A stretch of DNA of 64,000 bases from Hibiscus mutabilis (taxonomy: Eukaryota > Streptophyta > Magnoliopsida > Malvales > Malvaceae), in NCBI GenBank assembly GCA_019671005.1, contig CM033714.1, forward strand, positions 81,769,909-81,833,908, written 5' to 3'. The notes beneath the pieces are model-generated. The model ran no database searches. It worked only from the letters and a program-made list of their open reading frames with translations, and was not told the origin of the DNA. How positions within the stretch are numbered: the first letter of the stretch is position 1; the number at the start of each line of letters is the position of its first letter. A program made the position numbers and the translations under genes. Shown in pieces: positions 47,730 through 58,225 of this stretch.

Positions 47730-49112
47730 CTATTTGCCTTTCCCCTTACCCTTTCCTTGACCTTTCTTGGTGTCCAACTTGGCCTGAATACGAGTGGCGG
47801 CGGCGGCTTTTGCTTCTTCTCTCTTCTTTTTCTCTTCCTCCCTCACGGCAGCTGCGAGTTCCCTCTGCTTCTTCAGCTCGCTGGTTTTATGTTTATCGAA
47901 AGTTGAAAGAAATTAGCAATGTTATCCAAGAATGCAAGCGGAAAGTGGAGCAAGAAAAAAGAAATGCAACTTACTCTAGCCTAGCTCTCTCCTCCGAAGC
48001 ACTACCGAGACTGGAACCTTTCCGTGGCCTGCAGGACAGTAACTCCACCTCGAATATGAGGGTAGCACTGCATACAAAAATATGAAATCACATTCATCCC
48101 TATGAAATTATAGAGATACAAATGGCCCAATTCAAAGCAAATCGCCATCCCGACTATTTTATTCAGACTCTCAGGTGCACGTGTCAAATACGGGTATGTT
48201 CTAACACAGTTATGTCCAATCTTTTTCTAAGCTTTTTCCATGTATTGTGGGGTCCTTGATACCGGACACTGGTGCTTCAAGTAAAATGAAGAATTCAAAC
48301 AACATAGACCCTAACTATATCTCAAAACAAAAGATAGGGATAATTCAAGATCTCGTATTTCTATAGTATATCTGTTGACAAAAGCAGATTGCATTATAAT
48401 GACACAATAAAAGATGAAAAATAATAAATCACATACTTAGGTGGGATATCAAGCGGAGATCCAGCAGCACCATAAGCATACTCAGGCTTGCAAGTTATTT
48501 TCGCAATTTCGCCAACCTGTTGAAAAAGGAAAAAAATTGATATGTAACAGAGGCCTAATTAACTTAAAATCAACATGAAGAACACAATATTTTTGACCTT
48601 CATAGTTCTTAAAGCAACGTCCCAAGCCTGAATAACCATGCCCTTTCCGAGCTCAAAGGAGAAGACAGTCATCTTCATGTGTAGTATCGAAAACTTCCCC
48701 TTTTTCAGCAAGAGCGCCTTCGTAATGAACTGTTCAAACACCAAAGAAGCAAATTTTACAAAGCTGACCAAACACGATATCATTTCATATGAAAATTCAA
48801 GCTGACCAAACACAATATCATTTAATTTATAAATTTGAACTACATACATAAATAAAGATTAAAAGTAAATGAAAATTCAAGCAGACCAAACACAATATCA
48901 TTTCGTATGAAAATTCAAAAACGGTTTATATATGAACGGATGGATAAAATGCCACTCATCATAGAAAATGACTATACAATGCATCCCCGAAACAAGTGAA
49001 TACCATCAACCATTGGAAGATCCACAGAAGGGGCGAGCGCATCAGCTTTGGCTCGTGTTATTATCTTCTTAACAACACCTCCGTCGCCAGTCAAATCAGT
49101 AACATCATCCAT
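47730..49112 (-). CDS. FKBP20-1: FKBP20-1 peptidyl-prolyl isomerase, with a 2-nt frameshift
   Basis: An FK506-binding-type prolyl isomerase, nuclear in Arabidopsis. Five coding exons on the minus strand: 49004-49112, 48598-48729, 48437-48516, 47975-48067 and 47730-47880. The order of motifs is MDDVTDLTGDGGVVKKIITR, HYEGALAEKGEVFDTTHED, FSFELGKGMVIQAWDVALRT, VGEIAKITCKPEYAYGAAG and TLIFEVELLSCRPRKG. A lysine-rich tail follows (EEEKKKREEAKAAAA), ending GKGKGKGK. Exon phases fit everywhere except within exon 2: GATGACTGTC at about 48667-48671 is two bases short of the family's GAT-xxx-ACT-GTC. The frame therefore stops soon after HED, before the second half of the FKBP fold. With two bases back it would be 188 residues, the family's normal length. 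A 5' UTR exon probably ends at 49842 (CCGG|GTCAGT). Confidence 0.88.
48750..48910. repeat. Short repeats in FKBP20-1 intron 1
   Basis: AGCTGACCAAACACAATATC-like units occur three times (about 48763, 48802, 48880), with ATGAAAATTCAA between them. A local duplication in the intron. Confidence 0.7.
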
Positions 49113-50627
49113 TGTGTCTAGACTTTAAAAACCTGATCAGGCAGGAGAAACAACAGACGAGGAAAACAAATTCGAATTTTTCAATTCTATAAATAAACAA
49201 TCATTTCAGTGATTTATGGACAATAAAAACGACACAAAACCGAGTGAGAAACCTTTAGAAACAAATCAACTAAGAGAAAATTGTCAACCTGTTATCCTAC
49301 AAATAAGAATCTAAGGAAAATGCCACTCAAATCCAATAAAACACCCTGTTAATCGATAAAAATTCTATCATTCTTACATCTTTAAAAACAAAACAAAACA
49401 AATTGTAGAAATCGGTTCTGTTCCACACAATGCAAAGTCAACATGGATTATATATGCCACCATGTTACTTTAATTTAAAACAAAAGTCAACAAAAAATTT
49501 AAGGAACCGATTTAAACTTATGACTAAAGAAACATACAAATTAACTATCTCCTCATAATTTCTCACAAAATCAGGAATAAATACATATAACCTTGAATTC
49601 ACCATCCTAATTTCTTACACCATGTTCCACACCAATTTCCCCAAATGGGAAATATCAATTAGTACATCATTTCACATAATTGGGTTCTTTTCTCTCACAA
49701 TTTCTCTCAAAAATCGTAATTTAAAAGGCACCAAAAAAAAACAATTCATTAACTTTCTTTCCACTCTAATTTCAAATTCAGTGGCTTAAAACCCTAGGTA
49801 AAAACAAGGGAAAGAGTATATTAAAGTGTCCATTAACTGACCCGGATTGGAGCAACGACCGAGGATCCGAAGAGATATCGAGCGATTGGTTATACGGTCG
49901 GGTCGGAGGGTAATTTTCGGGAGGAATCACCGTCGATTCTGGTGGCCATAAAGCTGTCAAAGTTGGGGGGGTTTTTTTAGGGTTCGACTGAAGAGTTAAA
50001 AAGGAAATAAAAAGAAAGTGGAATATTTCCAAAATGAGATTCGGACTCGCGTATCTAGCGTGTGCAGTACACGCTGATGTTGAAACATGACCATATTAAA
50101 CACGAAAAGAAATAATTAAAATACAGCATAAATATATGTTATATGGAAATTAACACCAACATTAACAAATAACGAGTTTAAAATATTTTTAATTGTTTCT
50201 AAAAAATATTTTTTTGAACAATAAATAAAAAATGTTTAATAAGAGCTCAATACATTAAATCTTATATAATATAAAATGCATTAAACATGATGTAAATGGA
50301 TTTATTCATTTGATTTTGCAGTCCTACTATAAAAATGATCATCTTAATTTAATTTGTCATATCATAATGTCAGAATTTGAACCTCAATTTATTTTGAAAA
50401 ATTTAATACTTAGAACTTTTTCAGCAGAGCTTTTTAAAACACTAGTTTGGGTGCTAACACCCGTTTTATGAGGGAGAAGTTGAAAAATTCAGCTTCTGTG
50501 AAATGTACGTTTGAGACGCAAATTAGGCGAAAAAAGGTTCAAAAGTTGCTCCAACGTCTATTTTCGATTACCGTTTGGTATTATTTTTTCGTTGCAATCC
50601 AACACATGTTAGAAAAGCATCGCCGAA
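49113..50627. other. FKBP20-1 5' UTR/promoter and intergenic DNA
   Basis: 49841 down to about 49130 is probably a 5' UTR intron of FKBP20-1. 49843-50030 is its 5' UTR exon, GC-richer than the flanks. From 50043 to 50627 I see no gene. About 50440-50620 may be part of another old transposon. Confidence 0.5.
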
Positions 50628-51589
50628 TGTAGCGACCTTTCTTGTCCCTTTAAGAAAATATGTTTGGGTGTTACGGGTTACCCTCAAATCATTCTTGGAA
50701 AATCTATTTAAATTTCGGATTTAAAAGGGGTTTCTTCTAAAAACTCGTATCTTTGAAAATAATGAAGACTTGGAGTCGCCACTGGCCACTTGGATAAGGT
50801 AGGTCGGACACCATAAAACCAGAGATTCGTTCTGAAAGGGTCTGGGAGTTGGTTACGTGTAGGGAAGGACTAGCACCCCATCACCCCGAAAATCGGTACC
50901 AAAATATTTGTTGTTTTTAATCGAAGTAAACTGTCAAAATTTGAATTGAATTTAACTTGGTGACCTTATTTGAAAATTAAATTTAATTGAACGAGATTTA
51001 TTAAATTGGTGGATTCAAATTAATTGGACATTTAATTAATAAGGTTGACAATACATCAGACCATAGATTAAACCAACATCATATAAGTCTGACTGTCGTG
51101 TTAATTTATGGTTCGAATCTCGCACGTAACCTGTAAACCCATTCCCGGCCTGGTAGAGAATCGGGTCGAAAAGTTCTACCGAAAAACATATCAGAGATTC
51201 GGAAGCTTAATCGAAGTATAAAAACTTATTTGGATCATTTATTAATCTCTTTTAAGGCTTAACAGAATCCTCTTATTAAGACTTACACAATCTGGGATCA
51301 GTTTTAACCCTTTTTTGAACTTAGGGACTAAATTATAATTTTTACAAATTGAAGGTCCTTATCAGAATTTCTTTTTGCTAACCTATATTTTAACCTACCA
51401 ATTATTAACTTGTGAAGTTTCATTATTAACGGATATCGTTTACCTATTCAATTAGGCTGTACAAGATTCAATGACCATTTTGTAAACTTCTTAAAACTAG
51501 TTTCTATGTCTTTTAACATAATTAACTAACTCTGTACCGGTACCCTTAAGGCTGTATCGGTACACTAGGCAAAATTTTCAAGTTTTCAG

Positions 51590-51830
51590 ATCCAAGGATA
51601 ACAATCCGTATCGATACACCTAGGCTCGTATCGATACGCGTTGACTAAGGTTGACCCGTTTCGGTACGGCCTAGGGCTGTATCGATACCATTTATTTTTC
51701 TGACCTTACTGTCCAAATCTATATCGATACACCTCCTTTGCGTATCGATACACCCTGTTTTACTTGGCCTAATTATACAAGGCCGTATCGATACGCCATC
51801 ACCTGTACTGATACGTCTGACCTGTAATGA
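51590..51830. repeat. Cluster of TATCGATA palindromes, part A
   Basis: GTATCGATAC or close variants recur about six times in 240 bp, often as CCTAGGC(T)CGTATCGATACG. It lies within the LTR. Confidence 0.85.
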
Positions 51831-52059
51831 CAGATTTTAGTTGGTTTTTAATCAATTTACCCCGTTGAACATTGTCTGAACTTAACCAAATTTTACCAGC
51901 AAGTCTAATATCCATATTTTTATTAGCATACAAAATATTAAGGCATTTTGGATCCATTTACCTAGTTTTTACCTTTTAGCACATTTAAGCTCATTTTGTT
52001 AGTTTACCCAAATCACAAACATACCATATTAGCCATTATTCAATTAGTCGCCTTTAGGC

Positions 52060-52063
<4 letters not shown>

Positions 52064-52093
<30 letters not shown>
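52064..52093. repeat. (CA)n microsatellite
   Basis: About 15 CA units inside the long LTR. Confidence 0.9.
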
Positions 52094-52094
<1 letters not shown>

Positions 52095-53689
52095 AAAAAG
52101 CACATACATAACATGTTTAGACCATATGCCACCTTACTAGGAGTTCAAGGCAAAAGATAAGCATATATATGATTTGTATGAGTGACTTGCAACCACAACA
52201 CACGATCGAAGGCCATAATTCTTTAGGATCCTGAAATGCATGAGACACACAAATGTTAGGCTTACATAGCCTAGTGAGGTAGCTATAAAAAATGCAAATA
52301 TTTGACGAGTAATACAAACATCATAGTAACATGCTTGAATGACATATTTAGTACACAAATCATACTTGTATCTCATGCTTAAGTCAAATAACACATTTCC
52401 ATATACAAAATACATATCATAATCACATATCAATTCCTTGAACATGGCAAGCAATGGATACGTGGATTCCCATGTACACCGCATATATCAGAAATAGGCC
52501 GTAGCCTTGAGCCGTAGCTTTGGGTAGTCCCTTACACAATCTATCCTTATTTCACCACACATATAGGTCGTAGCCTCGGACCGTAGTCCAATCCCTTACT
52601 TGATGAGCTCAAATAACCCCATGGCATGCCAATTGTATCCAATGTCAACCGATGTCTAAGTTCACATATCATCATCAAACTTACCATTGTGCCCATAGGC
52701 CATACCATATCAAATCATAAATTGAGCCTTAGCTTTAAATTCATATCGTAGCATAACCATATCTTATCGGATAACATATCATGGTATGATCACAACATAT
52801 TGGGTGGCATACATATGCTCGTAGACATGTTAAAGCAATATGAATACATACCTTGCTTACCAATAGCATCCACACATATGTTTGCTCTACTTGAGCCCTT
52901 AATCAAATGCAAACATAATCATAAAGCAAATGCAACGGGATGGCACCTAGCCTATCCCTTAACACAATTACACTCACATTGATTCCGAAGCTTTCAAGGT
53001 CCCTGAATTACGATTCCTTTGCTCCTAGTTATGGTTGAAGATGATGGATTGATTTCATCCAACTTTTGAGCTAGTTCAAATTTAAAGAATGCATCAGAAT
53101 TAAACATATTAGCTCACAACCGTTTTTCAAGCTCATCAAAGCTCATAGACAACATTGAAACAAGAAAATTAATCTACTAACACATGGGCTTGACTTAGAT
53201 GTTCAAAGTTTAATTCTTGAAATTACTTCTCAAAGATCAAAGGAATTGTTGAATCGATAATTGGGTTTTACTCACCGAGTTATAGGCTTTCAAACGATGT
53301 ACCAGAATCGATTAAAGGTTGAGGATTGAATCGAGGTGCTTGCTTAGCTTGAGGTTGAAGACAACAATGGTGATGCATGCTTGTTGGATGGCAAAGGTGA
53401 GTTTAACTTTCGGGAGATGATGGAAACAAAGATGAAAGCTTCCATTTAGTCTTTTATTAGGGAACTTATCACTTAATCACTTTTCACCTATCCAATGACC
53501 AATCGGGTGATTTCCTCTAAGCAAGGGAAAGCTTATTTAATTGTTTCTATCACTTCATCCCCATTTCCCAATTCTAGGCAATCAGTGGTTATTTGTTCCC
53601 TTTTCAGAGTCATCCTACGTGGGGGAAGCAAGCAAGGAGGTGACTAAGCACCTTACCCCTCATTTCCTTAAATTTGGGTCTTAAAACAA

Positions 53690-54000
53690 ATTTTTACAAA
53701 GGGCCGTATCGATACACTATATAGCCGTATCGATACGCCTAGGCTAAACAGGTAAGTTCGTTATGGCAGTTATGCTGTACCGATACAAGTATTATTGTAT
53801 CGAAATGCCTAGTTCAAACTGTATCGATATTGGTCCAGCCATACCGATACGCCTAGGCTAAATATGTAAGTTCGTTATGGCAGTTAGGCCGTACCGATAC
53901 ATGTATTACTGTATCGAAATGCCTAGTTCAAAACTATATCGATACCGATCCAGCTGTAGCCGTTAGACCATATCGATATTGGTCTTACCGTATCGATTCG
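53690..54000. repeat. Cluster of TATCGATA palindromes, part B, with a 114-bp tandem duplication
   Basis: Several GTATCGATA(C/T) sites. Bases 53736-53849 and 53850-53963 are tandem copies with period 114, each starting CGCCTAGGCTAAA and containing GTAAGTTCGTTATGGCAGTT. This is close to the start of the LTR when read on the minus strand, where LTR enhancers and promoters usually sit. Confidence 0.85.
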
Positions 54001-54195
54001 CTTGACTTATTTTCAACATTTCAGCTTTGAATTTCTTACAAAGAGGTCCATAGATCAATTTAATGCCCCTACAACTTTCATTGATTACAAAATTGGGTAC
54101 AAGGATCATGAAATTACACTTTCGGGTATATCCGATACAGAATTTCTGATCACCGGAGCCTTATTCTGACTAGGCCAGTTTTCGAGATGTGACAA

Positions 54196-54208
54196 CTCTT
54201 CCCCCCTT
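54196..54208 (-). other. Polypurine tract of the gypsy element
   Basis: AAGGGGGGAAGAG on the minus strand ends one base before the LTR start TGTCAC. It primes plus-strand DNA synthesis in LTR retrotransposons. Confidence 0.8.
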
Positions 54209-54327
54209 ACGAAAATTTGTCCTTGAATTTTCACTCTAGTTGAACAGATGAGGGTACTGTCTTTACATCGTCTCTTCTGGTTCCCACATTGCTTCTTCAA
54301 CCGAATGACTTCTCCAAATGACTTTTA

Positions 54328-54660
54328 TTAAGGTACGAACTTATTACAAAGTCTTTTAACTTCTCGTGCGAGGATCTGCACAGGTTTTTCCTCGTACGTC
54401 AAATTAGACTGAATCTCTATAAACTCCGGCTCGATCACATGAGAAGGATCTGACCGGTACTTCCGTAGCATAGACACGTGGAAAACATTATGAATTTGAC
54501 TTAACTCTTCATGAAGAGCTAATAGGTACGTAACAAGTCCAACTTTCTCGATCACCTCGAACGGTCTAATGAAACAAGGACTAAGTTTTCCCTTTTTTCC
54601 AAAACGAAAGGATCTTCTTCCACGGTGATACTTTAAGGAAGACTTTCTCGCCAACCTCAT
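54328..54660 (-). pseudogene. C-terminal end of a Ty3/gypsy polyprotein
   Basis: The minus strand reads RFGKKGKLSPCFIRPFEVIE, VGLVTYLLALHEELSQIHNV, FHVSMLRKYRSDPSHVI and PVQILAREVKRLCNKFVP. This is the standard tail of plant gypsy polyproteins, just after the integrase core. The frame is 110 codons and starts abruptly near 54660. The motif before it (about 54661-54720) is partly readable in other frames. Reverse transcriptase, protease and integrase core are absent, so the element was cut off at about 54722. Confidence 0.9.
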
Positions 54661-54753
54661 ACAAAATTTCTCTTCTTTTTAGATCACCATAAGCTTTCTG
54701 TCAGTCAAATACATCTTTGAGTTGATCACAGATAATGGTCACCCTTTCTTCAA

Positions 54754-55110
54754 TACTTGTTAGTAAGTTTCTAAACTTACCATGTCAACTTAAACTGTTA
54801 TATCTTTTAGTAACATTTAGGTTTGGTGGGTAACATTTTAAGTTCTATATTTTTTAAATTTTAGGTTGCAACCAAAAATGTTATATATTATGGTAAGTTT
54901 CTATACTTGTTAGTAAATTTCGAAACTTACCATGTCAACTTAAAATGTTATATCTTTTGGTAACATTTAAGTTGACGAGTACATATTATAGTAAGCTTCG
55001 ATACTTGTTAGTAAGTTTATGAACTTATCATGTCAACTTAAAATGTTATATCTTTTGGTGACATTAAGGTTGGTGGGTAACATTTTAAGTGTTGTGTTTT
55101 CTAACTTACC
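54754..55110. repeat. Three imperfect repeats of about 100-120 bp
   Basis: CTTACCATGTCAACTTAAA then TGTTATATCTTTTGGTAACATT-like blocks recur at about 54776, 54927 and 55026, each preceded by CTTGTTAGTAA. The array abuts the broken edge of the gypsy fragment. Confidence 0.75.
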
Positions 55111-55742
55111 GGTTACACACACTTCCAGTTATCAAAAGCAATGGGAGTATCCATACTCGAAGTTAAGTTTCGATACTTACCACCAAGCGAAAATGTTATC
55201 AAACAGTCTAATATTTTCAACTTCATGTATAACATTTTCCCTGCCGTATGTTAGAAACGCCCTTCAACTACACTAATGAAATGAATTTAAGACCCTAATA
55301 TGTTTTTAAGTTATATTTGTTTGATATAACCATTTGTATATCGACTATCAATGAATTTAGATCGAGTATTATACGTCTATTGTGGAGGTGGTATCTTCAA
55401 CCTAGTTTATTTTTATTAACAATGCTAGAGTTTGAGCTCACTATCTTGCTCAAGAGACCTAACACATTATCTCATTAGACCAACTAATAATTAGTTAAGT
55501 TATATCTTCATTATTTTTCTAAATTAATTTTTAGAATCGAATTTATTTTTAATATTAAGAACATAATGTATGGACAAATTATTTAAATTCGAATCACTTA
55601 AAAATAGAAGTACTTTCTTTTTTACTGGAACCACTTAAAGGAATCAAAAAGAAATATAACTCGGCTATTGTCTAGTGAAGTTCAAATAAATCGAAATGGA
55701 TTATTCTAGAGTTTAACTCAAGCAATGACGATATATTTCGAA
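55111..55742. other. Gene-free intergenic DNA
   Basis: No gene or clear repeat structure. Confidence 0.5.
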
Positions 55743-56567
55743 GGTTTAAATGAAAAATAGGTGCTCAAAAATATTTTTTTTGAACTTTAAGTGTATAAAG
55801 TATTTTTTTTGTAAAAATAGTTGTCCAAAGTTTCAAATGTTATAATTTTAGATGTCTGAAGTTTCAACAGTTCCAATTTTAGGTACCTAACCGTTAAAGG
55901 GTGTTAATATTTAATTTATTTTTTCAAAATTAAAAAATTAAAATTAAAAAAAAACTTTTAATTTTTCATAAAATCTCGAAATTTTATAATTTTTTACAAA
56001 ACATACCCTAAATCTCTAATATTACCCAAATCCAAACCACTAAATCGTCGTCGCTTTAGTCGTCGATCGCTGCCCCTGAGCACACCCCTTTGGTCATTGG
56101 ACCAAGGCGTTCATTTCTCCCAACATGGAGTCGTCAAAAACGGCGTGCAGTCGAACGTCAAACGCGAAATCGACGTTCGACTAGCTGTTCGACATTTCCG
56201 GTGATGTCGTGTTGGGATTAATGATCGCTTTGGTCTGACGACCATAGGAGTGTGCTCAGGGGTGGCAATTAATAGCAATTTGAAAGTTTGGGTTTGAGTA
56301 ATTTAGGGATTGTTTTATAAAATTTTCAAAATTTCAGGATTTTATGAGAAACTAAAACTTTTTGGGTGTTTTTCTTTAAAAATTTAAAAAATAAATTAGT
56401 GCCACGTGTCAAGCCTTGATTGGTAATTTTTTTTAACTCCTATTAACGGTCAGGCACTTAAAAGTGCAACTTCTGAAACTTTAGGCACCTATTTTTACGC
56501 AAAAAATACTTAAGAAACCTAAAGTTCAAAAAATACATACTTTGGGCACCTATTTTTCATTTAAGCC
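55743..56567. mobile_element. 825-bp foldback element, Mutator type
   Basis: TATTTCGAA (55734-55742) and TATTCCGAA (56568-56576) are 9-bp flanking copies with one mismatch. The ends GGTTTAAATGAAAAATAGG and, reversed, GGCTTAAATGAAAAATAGG start two arms that pair through nearly the whole element: CCCCTGAGCACACC pairs with GTGTGCTCAGGGG deep inside. The centre is a GC-rich block with ACGTCAAACGCGAAATCGACGT. It codes for nothing. If transcribed it would form one long hairpin. Confidence 0.85.
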
Positions 56568-56576
56568 TATTCCGAA

Positions 56577-57957
56577 ACTAAAACCACGTAATTAATATAG
56601 ATTGAGTTTAACTAATTTTTTCAGTATAAGAATCTTTATCCGATTACTTCGGTTTAAATATCATAGAGGTATTTCATGAAACGATCTTTCAAACTTAAAA
56701 TTTTTTATTCACAATATTAAAATTCGAACCACTAATCTCACTTATGAATATAACATCTCATCCACTAAAACAATAAATTGTTAGTAATTTATTTATCCAA
56801 CAAAAACATTTGAATAAATAAAGGGTAACCAATGAAGTCTTAGTTACATTAGCAAAAGAGACAAGTAACAATACAACAAGACATCAAGTCTTAAAGCTGA
56901 AAAAATATTATAATATAAACTAATGAATTAAGTTCAATGCTTTATTGTTGCATTTGAATATGGCAGATTATGGAGATAATGTCAACAAGCATGCATCAAC
57001 ACCACTAACTACATCATAAAACAATATTAAATAACAAAATAAAACAAAAACTAAATTGTGATTTATGATACTCTGATACACTTTTATTTAAAATAGAAAA
57101 GCCTATTCAAAGGCTCCAGCGTGTGTAACGATACGCAAAAAGTACATACCAAAACTGCGTATCGATACGAGATCACCTTGTACCGATCTTCGACCCGTAT
57201 CGATACAGACTCATTTATAATAGAAATCTAGAATATTAAAAATCACCATTTTATTATTATTAGGTTGAATTACAAGTTTGCCCCTATTAGTTAAATGACC
57301 AAAATGCCCTTGTTGGCCAAAGTGATCGGAACATTCTTGATATATCAATTACCCCTAACGATCATGATGTATAAATTCCTAAATGCCCCTTTAAGCATGT
57401 AAGATTCTTGATAAGAATCATTAAGCCTTGAATTATCGAGCTTAAAGAATTACTAGAAACACAGCTAAAATTACGACATACCTGCATCCGACAGTTGCAT
57501 CTGAACCTGAGTAACTTAACAATACAATAACCAAGAGTGAAGCAGCTAAACATCCCCACCCCACTTTGAAAACAATATCAGCAGATAAAACTTAAGTCCC
57601 CAGGCAGAATGCTTATTGGTTAAAAGAAAATGTGAGATTCAAATGGAAAATAGGCATCTTTAAGGCATAAAAGACATAAAAACATCCTTAGATTCATTTG
57701 CATTCCCCTAAGCGGCTGTGTCTTAACATAAATACATCACTGTTTTGGTAAGAATTTACAGGCGTAAAAGGCATTAAAATCGTTATTTCCTGATACATTT
57801 TATGCGTTATGAACATCGATACATCGATGTAATTACCTCTGACCGTGAGGTACATGTTACATTTCAGCCTTCACCAGCATGTGAATAAGAACCAGCATAG
57901 ATTTTACCCAAGTAACCTGTTCAGAAAATATGGCAAATGATCGTCAATATCAAGAAG

Positions 57958-57990
<33 letters not shown>

Positions 57991-58225
57991 ATGCAACTGA
58001 TTGGAAAGGTTCTTATGCATGTTTTATGGTATTCGTGTTTGTCTTGTGTTGTGTGCATGTGTTTGTGTAAGAGACAGGGCTAAGGGGAGAGATTTTATCT
58101 GTAAGCATAGGAAGTTTGGCACCTTATCTTCATATATGTGGAAATCCATCACTGAATCATGACCATCAAAGACTGCAGCCGGTTTTGGAAGACTTTGCCT
58201 TCCATGAGTAGCAAAAAATATGCAC
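56577..58225. other. Gene-free stretch with transposon relics
   Basis: At about 57115-57215 there are two more GTATCGATAC palindromes (GCGTATCGATACGAG, CCCGTATCGATACAG) like those in the long LTR, so a piece of a related element is probably here. A (TA)n run is at 57959-57987. No gene. The last few hundred bases are the 3' flank of the GRAS pseudogene. Confidence 0.5.
57959..57987. repeat. (TA)n microsatellite
   Basis: A pure TA run of about 14 units in the 3' flank of the GRAS pseudogene. Confidence 0.9.

Larger units (their letters stand above)
50628..54194 (-). mobile_element. Long gypsy LTR (about 3.6 kb), 3' LTR of a truncated element
   Basis: Read on the minus strand it begins TGTCACATCTCGAAAACTGG at 54194, directly after a polypurine tract, and can end ...GGTCGCTACA at 50628 (TG...CA ends). 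The far end contains GACTTGGAGTCGCCACTGG and GGGAAGGACTAGCACCCC, blocks common in plant Ty3/gypsy LTRs. The near part is packed with GTATCGATAC palindromes. It has no coding capacity. The start is well supported by the tract and polyprotein. The other end, and that this is a single LTR rather than LTR plus other insertions, is inference. Confidence 0.65.

Noticed and set aside
49778..50032. 84-codon frame upstream of FKBP20-1
   Set aside because: It matches the predicted 5' UTR exon and ends past a good splice donor; no known domain.
54754..55110. CRISPR-like repeat array
   Set aside because: The repeats are long, imperfect and unevenly spaced, there are no cas genes, and this is plant nuclear DNA.
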